Shown: one piece after another, positions 9,728 through 19,290 of the stretch
Layout of the letters: each line of letters begins with the position of its first letter
Numbering within the stretch: position 1 is the first letter of the stretch
Source: Xanthomonas cannabis pv. cannabis
GTDB taxonomy: Bacteria > Pseudomonadota > Gammaproteobacteria > Xanthomonadales > Xanthomonadaceae
Assembly: GCF_000802365.1 (NCBI RefSeq)
Contig: NZ_JSZE01000005.1
Location: 38,532 to 102,531, forward strand
Direction: 5' to 3'
Length of the DNA: 64,000 bases
Position numbers and translations under genes: made by a program
The notes under the pieces: generated by a model
The model's database searches: none
What the model saw: only the letters and a program-made list of their open reading frames with translations
Told to the model about the DNA's origin: nothing

Positions 9728-11701
9728 TCACTTTGCTGCTGCCGAAGCGGCAACTGCCGGCGTGCGATAGGCGATCAGGCTCGGTGCATCGGTGACAAAG
9801 CGGTCGAGCACGCCGTCGGCGATCTTGACCGGGCCCCCGAAGCGGGTGGCGCCGGGAATCGATGGAATGGCTGCCGCTTTGGCTGCAAGCGCAGCCGCGT
9901 CCGCAAACAATGCCGGTGCCTCGGTGCCGCCGCGATTGGCGGCATCCAGCCCGGCTGCGGTCTGCTGCAGCGCGCGGCCCCAGCCTTCCATTGCCTCCAG
10001 CCAGGGACGCGATTGCGCGGCAAAGCCCTTGTCGGCCACGCCGTCACGGATGATCTGCGGCGCGGCGGCCATCTCGTCGGCCGTACGCGCCAGCTCGGCA
10101 ATCGCCTGCGTGCGCGCGGCCGCATCGCCCAGCGCGATCGCTTCGCGCACATGGTCGAGCACGGCCTTCAGCCGCGGCGCCTGCTCCTGCCACGGCTGGC
10201 TGCCGAAGGTGGGCGCCAGGTGCTGGGTGTCGAAGAAGGTCAGCAAGGCCGCGGTGACGCGCGCATCGCCGCCGGCCAGATCGCGCGCCGCCGCATGCCA
10301 GGTGCGTTGTGCATCGTAGCCTTTGTCGTTCCAGGCGAAGGCGGTCAAGCCCATCACCGCCACGCGGCTGGGCACTTCCTGGTTCATCGGGTTGGAGACG
10401 ATGCCCGACAATTCGGCCGACAGGCCGGCCTCGCGCCGCGCGTACGGCGCCATCAACAGGCGCCCGGCCGAGGTTTCGAAATCGTTGACCGGGTAGTTGT
10501 CCCACAACAAGGTCTTGCGGCCGAACGCCTTGGTGGCGGCGCGCGCATCGGGAATGGAAATGGCCGGGGGCACCACGTCGGTGCCGGTCCACTGCACCAC
10601 GATCTTCGGGTCCAGATGCTTGCGCAGCGCTTCCTTGTACGGGCTCTCTTTGGCGTCGTAATACTCGGTCGGCACCATGATCAATTCCGACGCTGCATCG
10701 TGCCGCGCGACCAGATCGGCCTGCACCAGATTGAGCAGGTGCGATTGCGCGATGCCCGCCGCCTGCGCGCCGGATTCACCGAAGGTGGCCTTGTCGCGTT
10801 CGCAGTTCCACTTGGTGTATTCGATATCGTCCAGCGCCACATAGAAGCTGCGCACGCCCAGCGCGCGGAACGCATCGAACTTGCGCAGCAGTGCCTTGGC
10901 GTCGGCGGGATCCGAGAAGCACACGGTCGGGCCCGGTGAGATCGCGTAGACGAAATCGACGTGATTGCGCTTGGCGGTGGCAGCCAGCTGGCCGAGCGCC
11001 TTCAAGGTCGGTTTCGGATACGGCTCGCGCCAGCGATCGCGCGCGTACGGGTCGTCCTTGGGGCTGTAGATGTAGGTGTTGGCCTTGGTCCGGGCGAGGA
11101 AATCGATGTGCTTGCTGCGGTCAGCCATCGACCACGGCGCACCGTAGAAGCCTTCGATCGTGCCGCGGATCGGCATGGCCGGGTAATCCTGGATCACCAG
11201 CGTCGGGATGGTCGGCCGCGCGAGCAGCTGACGCAGCGTCTGCGCGGCGTGGAACAGGCCATCGCCGTCGTGGCCGGCCAGGGTGATCAGGCTGCCGCGA
11301 TCCAGGGCAATGCTGGCCAGCGTGTAGCCCTCCTTGTGCGTGTCCTGCACCGCCTTGCTGCGCGTCAGCGCGTCACGCACCACTGCCGCATCGCCGGTGC
11401 CAAGCACGATGTGCGGGCGGTCCAGCGTGGCGGGCAGGCGCGTGGCGGTGGCAATGTTGCTGACGCCGGCCGTGGTGAGGATGCCGCGCACCAGCGCGAG
11501 TGTGGCCTTGTCCGCGCCAGGCGCGACCACCAGCACCACGGACCGGCCCAGGCTGATCGTCTCGACATCCAGGGTGATCGATACCGGGGCCGGAAAGATC
11601 GCCGGCTGGGTGACCGGCTCGGCCAGCGCCGACGTCGCCAGACCCAGCGCCACCACCATCGGGAGCAGGCGCAAGCCCGACTTGCCACTGCGTCGCTTCA
11701 T
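9728..11701 (-). CDS. GH84 beta-N-acetylglucosaminidase, exported
   Basis: This is a 657-residue protein with a signal peptide (cleavage near residue 27, SALA) and the glycoside hydrolase 84 architecture: an N-terminal alpha/beta domain, then a TIM barrel starting GTIEGFYGAPWS near residue 178, with the catalytic pair D291-D292 in VALDDIEYT. GH84 enzymes use substrate-assisted catalysis to remove terminal GlcNAc; bacterial members act on host glycans, mucin or hyaluronan-like material. The protein would act in the periplasm or outside. Two NagQ-box-like repeats lie upstream (11712 and 11867), tying it to GlcNAc use. The C-terminal 150 residues are an Ala-rich helical region. Confidence 0.88.
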   Translation of the reverse strand: MKRRSGKSGLRLLPMVVALGLATSALAEPVTQPAIFPAPVSITLDVETISLGRSVVLVVAPGADKATLALVRGILTTAGVSNIATATRLPATLDRPHIVLGTGDAAVVRDALTRSKAVQDTHKEGYTLASIALDRGSLITLAGHDGDGLFHAAQTLRQLLARPTIPTLVIQDYPAMPIRGTIEGFYGAPWSMADRSKHIDFLARTKANTYIYSPKDDPYARDRWREPYPKPTLKALGQLAATAKRNHVDFVYAISPGPTVCFSDPADAKALLRKFDAFRALGVRSFYVALDDIEYTKWNCERDKATFGESGAQAAGIAQSHLLNLVQADLVARHDAASELIMVPTEYYDAKESPYKEALRKHLDPKIVVQWTGTDVVPPAISIPDARAATKAFGRKTLLWDNYPVNDFETSAGRLLMAPYARREAGLSAELSGIVSNPMNQEVPSRVAVMGLTAFAWNDKGYDAQRTWHAAARDLAGGDARVTAALLTFFDTQHLAPTFGSQPWQEQAPRLKAVLDHVREAIALGDAAARTQAIAELARTADEMAAAPQIIRDGVADKGFAAQSRPWLEAMEGWGRALQQTAAGLDAANRGGTEAPALFADAAALAAKAAAIPSIPGATRFGGPVKIADGVLDRFVTDAPSLIAYRTPAVAASAAAK

Positions 11702-11711
11702 GTCCGAACTC

Positions 11712-11729
11712 CGGTATTGGAATGGTATT
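11712..11729. promoter_or_regulatory. NagQ-box-like repeat, site 1
   Basis: CGGTATT-GGAA-TGGTATT: two direct 7-mers separated by four bases, 11 bases upstream of the GH84 start. From memory, the GntR-type GlcNAc repressor NagQ of Xanthomonas recognises TGGTATT-N4-TGGTATT, so this differs at one base. Its position over the start region fits repression in the absence of GlcNAc. Confidence 0.65.
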
Positions 11730-11866
11730 AACGCCTAGAGTAGGCAAGTCGCTACGCGGGGACAAGAGCGCGCCGTGCCTTGGGTCGAGTCCGTTTTGCG
11801 CGTGACGAAAACCGTTGTTGCCTAGTTTCCGCAATACGGCGACGGCGCTGCGCAGCCTGCAGGCTG

Positions 11867-11884
11867 CGGTATTGAAATGGTATG
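11867..11884. promoter_or_regulatory. NagQ-box-like repeat, site 2
   Basis: CGGTATT-GAAA-TGGTATG: a second copy of the same tandem arrangement, 155 bases farther upstream of the GH84 gene, with one more mismatch than site 1. Two sites at this spacing could allow looping. The surrounding 11730-12155 holds no other feature I can support. Confidence 0.5.
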
Positions 11885-12155
11885 AAGCGAGATGGCTACG
11901 CGGCTCGGAGCGACAGCCGACTCACGGTCAACGGATTCTTGTCGGTACCGGTAGGCGCACCGCTGGCTGGTGCGTCGTTCATGGAGGCAGCCGCCAGGCA
12001 ACCGCAAACCCCGTCGCGCAAGCCCTTTGGCATCACGCGCTGGCCTGCTTGTCGTCGATCGGGCCCGTTGATGCCGACACGTTCGACCCGGGCATCGCGG
12101 TCGCGCGGAGACCAGCAACGCCGCCGCAGGCTCGGCCTACGGCGTGCGCTCACTC

Positions 12156-12554
<399 letters not shown>

Positions 12555-12683
12555 CTAATGCGGCAGCGCCGTCACCGCGGACCACAGCCGAATGGGACTA
12601 TCCTTACTGCCTGCCGACTGCCTTGCCGATGTCCCGCGTGTCCCGGCCTGCACTAGGCTTCCTACGGACCTGCGGAGAACACC

Positions 12684-12968
12684 ATGATCGATTTCAATCA
12701 GCTCGACGACCTCGCCCGCCGCCTCAGCGACCTGGTGCCACCGGGCCTGCGCCAATCGCGCGAAGAATTGCAGAGCACCTTCAAGGGCGCGCTGCAGGCC
12801 GGCCTGGGCAAGCTGGACTTGGTCACCCGCGAAGAATTCGACGTGCAGCGCGCGGTGCTGCTGCGCACGCGCGAAAAGCTCGACGCGCTCGAACAGGCCG
12901 TCGCCGCACTGGAAGCGCGCGCAGCGGGCGCACCGCCCAGCGCCGCTGCCAGCGCCGACAGTCCCTGA
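12684..12968 (+). CDS. ubiK: ubiquinone biosynthesis accessory factor UbiK (YqiC)
   Basis: This is a 94-residue acidic-basic helical protein of the BMFP/YqiC family. It has an N-terminal amphipathic helix (residues 1-40, including DDLARRLSDLVPPGL) and a coiled-coil C-terminus (LRTREKLDALEQAVAALEAR). UbiK binds UbiJ and helps assemble the aerobic ubiquinone biosynthesis complex; the family is also reported to promote membrane fusion in vitro. It is followed 15 bases later by comM, the same pairing seen in many gammaproteobacteria. Confidence 0.88.
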   Translation: MIDFNQLDDLARRLSDLVPPGLRQSREELQSTFKGALQAGLGKLDLVTREEFDVQRAVLLRTREKLDALEQAVAALEARAAGAPPSAAASADSP

Positions 12969-12983
12969 GCTGAGCCGCCCACC

Positions 12984-14504
12984 ATGAGTCTGGCGCTGGT
13001 GCACAGCCGTGCCCGCGTAGGGGTGCAAGCGCCCGAGGTCCGGGTGGAAGTGCATCTCTCCGGGGGTCTCCCCTCCACCCAGATCGTGGGCCTGCCCGAG
13101 GCGGCGGTGCGCGAATCGCGCGAACGCGTGCGTGCGGCCCTGCTGTGTGCGCAGTTTGAATTCCCGGCGCGGCGCATCACCATCAACCTGGCGCCAGCGG
13201 ATCTGCCCAAGGACGGCGGCCGCTTCGATCTGCCAATCGCACTCGGCATCCTGGCTGCCAGCGGGCAGATCGACCGGCAGGCGCTGGCCGACTACGAATT
13301 CCTCGGCGAGCTGGCGCTGACCGGCGAGTTGCGCGGCGTCGACGGCGTGCTGCCGGCGGCCCTGGCGGCCGCGCAGGCCGGGCGGCGGCTGATCGTGCCG
13401 CTGGCCAATGGCGCCGAAGCCGCCATTGCCGGGCATGTCCAGGCCTTCACCGCACGCACCCTGCTGGAGGTGTGCGCCACGCTCAACGGCACCCAGCAGG
13501 CACCAGCCGCCGCGCTGGCGGTGGCCACCCTGGACACAGCGGCCCTGCCCGACATGGCGGATGTGCGTGGCCAACCGCACGCACGCCGCGCACTGGAGAT
13601 CGCCGCCGCAGGGAGCCACCACTTGCTGCTGATGGGCAGCCCCGGATGCGGCAAGACCCTGCTCGCCTCGCGCCTGCCCGGCCTGCTGCCGGACGCCAGC
13701 GATGCCGAGGCGCTGGAAACCGCCGCCATCCGCTCCATCAGCGGGCGCGGGCTGGATCTGGCGCGCTGGCGGCAGCGGCCCTACCGATCCCCCCATCACA
13801 CCGCCAGTGCGGTCGCCCTGGTCGGTGGTGGCACGCACCCGCGCCCCGGCGAGATCTCGCTGGCCCATAACGGCGTGTTGTTTCTGGACGAGCTGCCCGA
13901 GTGGCAACGACAGACGCTCGAGGTCCTGCGCGAGCCGCTGGAATCGGGGCTGGTCACGATCTCGCGGGCAGCGCGCAGCGTGGATTTCCCGGCACGGTTC
14001 CAGCTGGTTGCCGCCATGAACCCGTGCCCGTGCGGCTGGGCCGGCGATGGCAGCGGGCGCTGTCGCTGCAGCAGCGACAGCATCCGCCGGTATCGCAGCC
14101 GCATCTCCGGGCCGCTGCTGGACCGCATCGACCTGCATGTCGACGTACCGCGCCTGCCGCCGCAAGCGCTGCGCAGTGGCAACCCGGGCGAGGACAGCGC
14201 CAGCGTGCGTGCACGCGTGGTCGCCGCGCGGCAGCGCCAGCTTGCGCGCGGCCCGCTGCCCAACGCACGCCTCGACCAGCCAGACACCGATCGCCACTGC
14301 CGCCTGCACGGCGACGACCAATTGCTGCTGGAGCGCGCGATCGAGCACCTGCAACTGTCCGCACGCTCGATGCACCGCATCCTGCGCGTGGCGCGCACCA
14401 TCGCCGACCTGGACGACAGTGCCGTCATCGCCACGCGCCACCTGACCGAAGCCATCGGCTACCGCAAGCTCGATCGCGCGCTTGCCCCTGCCAGCGCGGC
14501 CTAG
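12984..14504 (+). CDS. comM: YifB/ComM-family AAA+ ATPase
   Basis: This is a 506-residue magnesium-chelatase-like ATPase. The N-terminal Lon-substrate-binding-like fold (residues 1-170) includes GGLPSTQIVGLPEAAVRESRERV. Walker A is GSPGCGKT at 218-225, Walker B VLFLDEL with D302 and E303, and the chelatase-type C-terminal domain contains a cysteine cluster (NPCPCGWAG and RCRC) that could bind zinc. ComM is a hexameric helicase that drives branch migration during integration of transformed DNA. All motifs are intact, so it is probably active. It is cotranscribed with ubiK. Confidence 0.94.
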   Translation: MSLALVHSRARVGVQAPEVRVEVHLSGGLPSTQIVGLPEAAVRESRERVRAALLCAQFEFPARRITINLAPADLPKDGGRFDLPIALGILAASGQIDRQALADYEFLGELALTGELRGVDGVLPAALAAAQAGRRLIVPLANGAEAAIAGHVQAFTARTLLEVCATLNGTQQAPAAALAVATLDTAALPDMADVRGQPHARRALEIAAAGSHHLLLMGSPGCGKTLLASRLPGLLPDASDAEALETAAIRSISGRGLDLARWRQRPYRSPHHTASAVALVGGGTHPRPGEISLAHNGVLFLDELPEWQRQTLEVLREPLESGLVTISRAARSVDFPARFQLVAAMNPCPCGWAGDGSGRCRCSSDSIRRYRSRISGPLLDRIDLHVDVPRLPPQALRSGNPGEDSASVRARVVAARQRQLARGPLPNARLDQPDTDRHCRLHGDDQLLLERAIEHLQLSARSMHRILRVARTIADLDDSAVIATRHLTEAIGYRKLDRALAPASAA

Positions 14505-14704
14505 CGGGGCGGCCGGAAATGCCGGAACCGTGCTGCGGCGATTGAAGCAACACAAGCGGCTTCCGCACGCCCTGAGTGATGTGCGACTGCGGGCAGCGCC
14601 GCGCGATGCTTGGTCGCCGCATCGAGCGCAAGGCGGGACATCGCAACATCCACTTCATGGCGCTCCACGTACAACGTCTGCCACTCCATTGCGCAGAGGC
14701 CGTC

Positions 14705-15214
14705 ATGAGCCGACATCCCGACCTGACCACCGTTCCGTCGCTGGATCTGAACCGCTATCTGGGCACCTGGTACGAGATTGCGCGGCTGCCGATCCGCTTC
14801 GAGGATGCAGACTGCACCGACGTGTCGGCGCACTATTCGCTGCAGGACGACGGCAGCGTGCGCGTGCAGAACCGCTGCCTGACTGCGGCGGGCGAGCTGG
14901 AAGAGGCCGTGGGAGAGGCCCGCGCCATCGACGACACGCATGGCCGGCTGGAAGTGACGTTCCTGCCCGAAGGATTGCGCTGGATTCCCTTCACCAAAGG
15001 GGACTACTGGGTGATGCGGATCGATCCCGAGTACACCGCCGCCCTGGTGGGCAGCCCCGATCGCAAGTACCTGTGGCTGCTGGCGCGGCTGCCGCAGCTG
15101 GATGAGAACATCGCCCAGGCCTATCTGGCGCAGGCGCGCGAGCAGGGGTTCGATCTGGCGCCGCTGATCCACACCCCACACACCGGACGGTTGACCGAAC
15201 AACCGCTTCCCTGA
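14705..15214 (+). CDS. lipocalin (Blc-like)
   Basis: This is a 169-residue protein with the lipocalin signature YLGTWYEIARLPIRFE near residue 18 and the second conserved region DYWVMRIDPEYTAALVG with RKYLWLLAR. The closest relatives are bacterial lipocalins (Blc), usually outer-membrane lipoproteins that bind fatty acids or lysophospholipids. Unlike Blc, no signal peptide or lipobox cysteine precedes the domain from the ATG at 14705; upstream in-frame starts (14657, 14576) add no signal either. It may therefore be cytoplasmic. Confidence 0.82.
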   Translation: MSRHPDLTTVPSLDLNRYLGTWYEIARLPIRFEDADCTDVSAHYSLQDDGSVRVQNRCLTAAGELEEAVGEARAIDDTHGRLEVTFLPEGLRWIPFTKGDYWVMRIDPEYTAALVGSPDRKYLWLLARLPQLDENIAQAYLAQAREQGFDLAPLIHTPHTGRLTEQPLP

Positions 15215-15631
15215 AAACCCGTGAGGTACCAGCGCTGCTGCGCGACAGCCGAGCGGTGCGAGGTATCCTCGCTCGACCTGTCTCCTGCAGCAACTGATTG
15301 CGAGCGCATGCGACGGATAGCCGACTGATCCGGGACACGTCCGACGACGTTGTCCTCGTGCCATGCAGCCACGTACGCAGCGCCGCACATGCGACGCCGC
15401 AGCAGGTCACCCGGACTCGGCTGGCGCGCCGGCTTGGCTGCGGCGACAGCCGCGCAACGTTGTCCAGCCCGCGGCGCGAGCTGGCGCATGCCGCACCACA
15501 CCCTTCCTCTCCTACCGGCAGCCTTATGAGAACGGCCGGGGCCGGAACAGCACTACCGGATCGGCACTGCCATCCTGACCCCGGCCGCACCGGCTCCTGC
15601 GCGCGATGGGTGGCCATACCGCCCGGCCGGT
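15215..15631. other. intergenic region
   Basis: There is no acceptable coding frame. A 9-bp inverted repeat, CGGCCGGGG at 15533-15541 and CCCCGGCCG at 15579-15587, lies downstream of the minus-strand gene at 15632 and may act in its termination, though no T-run follows. Confidence 0.45.
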
Positions 15632-15808
15632 TTACCCGTTGAGGGTGCCCAGATCCTTGGCCGCGGCCTGGGCACCTTCCAGGCTATCGAAGGCCACGCC
15701 GGTATCGCCCACCACGTACTTGATCAGTTCGCCATCGCGCGTGGTTTCATGCATCTTGAAGATCGGCACTGCGTCAGTGCCGCCGACGCGTTCTTTCTGC
15801 GTTGTCAT
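15632..15808 (-). CDS. small conserved hypothetical protein, 58 aa
   Basis: This is a short cytoplasmic protein with no signal or membrane segment. The middle (GELIKYVVGDTGVAFDSLEGAQAAA) looks like a small beta-beta-alpha unit similar in style to DUF2188-like proteins, but I cannot name the family. The start at 15808 is supported by GGAGG 8-12 bases upstream; the longer open frame upstream has no ribosome binding site. Its function is unknown. Confidence 0.65.
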   Translation of the reverse strand: MTTQKERVGGTDAVPIFKMHETTRDGELIKYVVGDTGVAFDSLEGAQAAAKDLGTLNG

Positions 15809-16190
15809 GGTGATTCCTCCAGTGAGAGCGCCTTGCAAGGGACCGGGTGGCCCCGCAGCCCGCGGTGGCGAGCACAGACGCACCGACCCTAGCGCGCCCA
15901 TGCGTGCAGGCGCGTGAACCCCTCCAACGTAGCGGCCGCCCTGTGCGTGCGTGGTCCGCCGCAAGAAAATCACAGCGACTTCGCTCCGCGGACGCGCGCA
16001 ACGCACGCGTGTGTCGTACATTCGCGACGTGCAGCCTCATCCGTCCACTTCCGTTGTTCACCTAACGCCGTTACGGCGCACTGCCTGGCGCGGGGGCAGT
16101 GCCATGGCGCTGGCTCGATGCGTGCTGTGCCACCGGCATCACGCAAGGCCGTGTGCGTGAGCTGGCCTGTATGTCGATGCGGGTGAGGGC
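15809..16190. other. divergent intergenic region
   Basis: A 382-base region between the small minus-strand gene and the EAL gene. It should hold both promoters; no specific elements are recognised. Confidence 0.45.
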
Positions 16191-17762
16191 ATGAAGCGTC
16201 AACGCATCATCAGTCTGACCGTGCTGCTGGTGGTGGTGTGCGCAACGCTCCCGATCGGACTGTCGTATTACCTGGCCTGGCGGCTGGCGCTGTCGCGCGA
16301 GGAGAGCAGGCTCAGCCAACTTGCGGCGCTGTCGATCCGGCGTACCGACACGGCCTTCGACGAAGCCCATGGCGCGTTGTTGAGCATGGCCGCCTCGCAG
16401 GTGCCGCCCTGCTCGCCCGCCCATCTGGCGCAGATGCGCGCGCTGGTGCTGACCAGCCATTACATCGTCGAGCTGGGCCACTTTCGGCACCGCTGGCTGC
16501 GCTGCACCTCGTGGGGGCAACTTCCCGACAACATTCCCCAGACCGCTCCGGATTTCGTGGTCAAGCGCGGCATTGCAGTGACCACCCGGCTGCTGCCGCT
16601 GGCCAATCCGCAACATCCGTTGATGGCGCTGCAGCTGGGCAACTACAACGTGCTGATCAATCCGAACACGCTGGCCGACATCAACATCCCGCCGGGCCTG
16701 CAGCTGGCGATCGGCACGCCCGACGGCCAGGTGCTCAGTAGCACCGGCACCGCGGCCGAACAGTTGCTGGTGGCGCCGCCCGCCGACGCCGCCACGTCCC
16801 GCACCGACGGCGACACGCAGCCACAGGTGCTGTACGGCCGCGACCGCCGCGGCGACTGGGTGGCGGTAGTCACCGAGCCGGCGGCCTATCTGCGCGGGCC
16901 GCTGGCGGCGGCACGCCTGCAGGTGATGCCAGCCGGCATCGCGGTGGCCGTGCTGCTGGTGGGCCTGGTGCTGTGGGTGTCGCGGCGCCGCCTCTCGCCG
17001 CTGGCACGACTGGAGATTGCGGTGCAGCGCGGCGAATTCATCGTGCACTACCAGCCCATCATCTCGCTCGATAGCGGCCACTGCGTCGGTGCGGAGGCAC
17101 TGGTGCGCTGGCAGCAACCCGACGGCGTGCTGGTGCCGCCGGATGCCTTCATTCCGCTGGCCGAAGAAAGCGGGTTGATCCTGCCGATCACCGATCTGGT
17201 GGTGGCCGAGGTCATTCGCGAGCTCGGCCCCACCCTGGCCGCCGACCCGACCCTGCATGTGGCCATCAACGTGTCGGCCGACGACATCAAGAGCGGCCGG
17301 GTGCAGTCGGTCCTGGCGCAGGCGCTGCAAGGCACCGGGGTGGACAGCGGACAACTGTGGGTAGAGGCGACCGAGCGCAGCCTGATGGATATCGACGCGG
17401 CGCGCACCACCATCACCCACCTGCGCGGCGCCGGCCACACGGTGTCGATCGACGATTTCGGCACCGGCTATTCGAGCCTGCAATACCTGCAGGGGCTACC
17501 GCTGGATGCGCTGAAGATCGACAAGTCGTTTGTGGACACCATCGGCACCCACTCGGCTACAAGTTCGGTGACCGCGCATATCATCGAGATGGCCAAGACG
17601 CTGCAGTTGCGCACCATCGCCGAGGGCGTGGAGCGCCAGGAACAGCTGGATTACCTGCGCGCGCATGGCGTGGACCTGGCGCAGGGCTGGCTGTTCTCAC
17701 GCGCGCTGCCGGCAACCGGCTTTATCGCCTACCACGCACAGACCCGCAGCGCGGCGCACTGA
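16191..17762 (+). CDS. cyclic-di-GMP phosphodiesterase with CSS-motif sensor domain
   Basis: This is a 523-residue inner-membrane protein with a TM helix at residues 8-29, a periplasmic CSS-motif domain (about 30-240), a second TM helix (about 245-265) and a cytoplasmic EAL domain (about 280-515). All catalytic EAL residues are present: E302 in the EAL triplet, NVSADDI, the ATERS glutamate, DDFGTGYSS, the LKIDKSF lysine and AEGVE, so it should hydrolyse c-di-GMP. In this CSS family periplasmic disulfide state (via DsbA/DsbB) controls activity; here the motif reads Cys-Ser-Pro with a second cysteine about 33 residues later (RCTSW). It is a single-gene unit. Confidence 0.92.
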   Translation: MKRQRIISLTVLLVVVCATLPIGLSYYLAWRLALSREESRLSQLAALSIRRTDTAFDEAHGALLSMAASQVPPCSPAHLAQMRALVLTSHYIVELGHFRHRWLRCTSWGQLPDNIPQTAPDFVVKRGIAVTTRLLPLANPQHPLMALQLGNYNVLINPNTLADINIPPGLQLAIGTPDGQVLSSTGTAAEQLLVAPPADAATSRTDGDTQPQVLYGRDRRGDWVAVVTEPAAYLRGPLAAARLQVMPAGIAVAVLLVGLVLWVSRRRLSPLARLEIAVQRGEFIVHYQPIISLDSGHCVGAEALVRWQQPDGVLVPPDAFIPLAEESGLILPITDLVVAEVIRELGPTLAADPTLHVAINVSADDIKSGRVQSVLAQALQGTGVDSGQLWVEATERSLMDIDAARTTITHLRGAGHTVSIDDFGTGYSSLQYLQGLPLDALKIDKSFVDTIGTHSATSSVTAHIIEMAKTLQLRTIAEGVERQEQLDYLRAHGVDLAQGWLFSRALPATGFIAYHAQTRSAAH

Positions 17763-18159
17763 TCCACTCGGCGGCATCACCCGCACGTGCCGAGTCGGCT
17801 CGCTGCAGCGGTGGGTCGAAGGCAGATCTGCCGCCGCGCCGCGCGCCCATCGCCGACGGATATGGGCTGGCGCTGAGCGCGTCATCGACAGACGCGCGCG
17901 AGCCGATCATCCAACCACGACGGGAAAGTCGGTGCTGCGCCCGACCAGGCTGCGTGCGCAGCGCATCCTGCTCCAGCTGCGCGCCCAAGTGTTGGCCACC
18001 ATCGCCGCAAGACAGCGACGGGCGCTGCCCATGGCCGAACAAGGCACCAGCCTGCGTGCGAGAACCCAAGGTGGACCTCTCCGCCGCCGTTGCCACGCGG
18101 CCTACCTGCAAAAAGAAAGGCCGCCAATGGCGGCCTTGCGATAGCGGCAGCGCGCTCGA
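17763..18159. other. convergent intergenic region
   Basis: This separates the EAL gene from the desaturase gene. Apart from the terminator near 18112-18137 I see no gene or repeat in it. Confidence 0.5.
18108..18137 (-). terminator. Rho-independent terminator of the desaturase operon
   Basis: A perfect 9-bp stem, AAGGCCGCC at 18117-18125 and GGCGGCCTT at 18129-18137, is followed on the minus strand by TCTTTTTG. It ends the reductase-desaturase transcript 22 bases after the desaturase stop. Confidence 0.85.
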
Positions 18160-19281
18160 TCAGGCGCTCTGCAATGCGCCGCTGCGTTCGCGCACCGGCT
18201 TGGGCCGGCTGGGAAACGCATGCCGCACGATCCGCCACATCACCTGGCCAAACTGCCGCGGCAGCGAGCCGGTGTTGTAGTGCTGGCCGTAACGGGCGCA
18301 GATCTGCTTCACTTCGACGGCGATCTGCGCATAGCGATTGGCCGGCAGGTCCGGATAGAAGTGATGTTCGATCTGGTGGCTCAGGTTGCCCGACAGCACG
18401 TTCATCAGCTTGCCGCCGGTCAGGTTCGACGAACCGCGCAGCTGACGCAGGTACCAGTGACCGCGCGACTCGTTGCGGATCGATTCCTTCGGAAACACTT
18501 CCGCATCGGCGGTGAAGTGGCCGCAGAAGATGATCACGAAGGTCCAGATACTGCGCAGCACGTTGGCGGCCAGGTTGCCCAGCAGCACGGTCAGGAAGAA
18601 CGGGCCGGCCAGCGCCGGAAACACGATGTAGTCCTTGAGCATCTGGCGGCCGATCTTGCGGCCGACCGGCAGGAACGAGGCGCGCAATTCGGCGGCCTTC
18701 ATCTTGCCGGCGAACCAGCGGCCCAGGCGCAGGTCCTGGATCGCCACGCCCCATTCGAACAGCAGCGCAAAGACCACCGCGATGAAGGGCTGCATCAGGT
18801 AGAACGGGCGCCAGCGCTGCTCGGGGAAGATGCGCAGCAGGCCGTAGCCGATGTCATCGTCCATGCCGCGCACATTGGTGTAGGTGTGGTGCTTGAAGTT
18901 GTGCGTCTTGCGCCAGTTGTCGCCGGTGGCGACGATGTCCCACTCGTAGGTGTTGCCGTTGAGCTGTGGGTCACCCATCCAGTCGTACTGACCATGCATG
19001 ACGTTGTGGCCCAGCTCCATGTTCTCCAGGATCTTGGACAACGTCAGCAGCAGCACGCCGGCGATCCAGGCCGGGATCAGCACGCTGTGCACGAACGCGC
19101 CCAGAAACAGCAGCGCGCGGCCGGCCACGCCGGTCCAGCGCACGGCCGCCACGATGCGGCGGATGTAGCGCGCATCGTCGGCCCCGACCTGGCGCTGCAC
19201 GCGGGCGCGGATGGCATCGAGTTCGTCGCCGAAGGACTGCAGTTCGGCAGCGGACAGGGCACGGTTGTGGACTCGGCTCAT
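18160..19281 (-). CDS. acyl-CoA delta-9 fatty acid desaturase, DesB/DesA3-like
   Basis: This is a 373-residue integral membrane di-iron desaturase. The three histidine boxes are present: GHNVMH at 91-96, HNFKHH at 127-132 and HQIEHH near residue 303. Several hydrophobic segments flank them. It resembles Pseudomonas DesB and mycobacterial DesA3, which introduce a cis double bond at C9 of saturated acyl-CoA and use a dedicated ferredoxin reductase. That partner is encoded immediately upstream on the same strand (9 bases apart), and a TetR gene is divergent, the same three-gene layout as desB-desC-desT in Pseudomonas. Confidence 0.92.
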   Translation of the reverse strand: MSRVHNRALSAAELQSFGDELDAIRARVQRQVGADDARYIRRIVAAVRWTGVAGRALLFLGAFVHSVLIPAWIAGVLLLTLSKILENMELGHNVMHGQYDWMGDPQLNGNTYEWDIVATGDNWRKTHNFKHHTYTNVRGMDDDIGYGLLRIFPEQRWRPFYLMQPFIAVVFALLFEWGVAIQDLRLGRWFAGKMKAAELRASFLPVGRKIGRQMLKDYIVFPALAGPFFLTVLLGNLAANVLRSIWTFVIIFCGHFTADAEVFPKESIRNESRGHWYLRQLRGSSNLTGGKLMNVLSGNLSHQIEHHFYPDLPANRYAQIAVEVKQICARYGQHYNTGSLPRQFGQVMWRIVRHAFPSRPKPVRERSGALQSA

Positions 19282-19290
19282 GTGGGTTCC

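Noticed and set aside
12555..14555. Long minus-strand frame opposite ubiK/comM
   Set aside because: It is the shadow of comM, which has a complete AAA+ domain on the + strand; the minus product is low-complexity Gln/Arg/Ala sequence.
17722..18111. Open minus-strand frame between the EAL and desaturase genes
   Set aside because: No ribosome binding site, no domain-like pattern and atypical composition; it lies downstream of the desaturase terminator.
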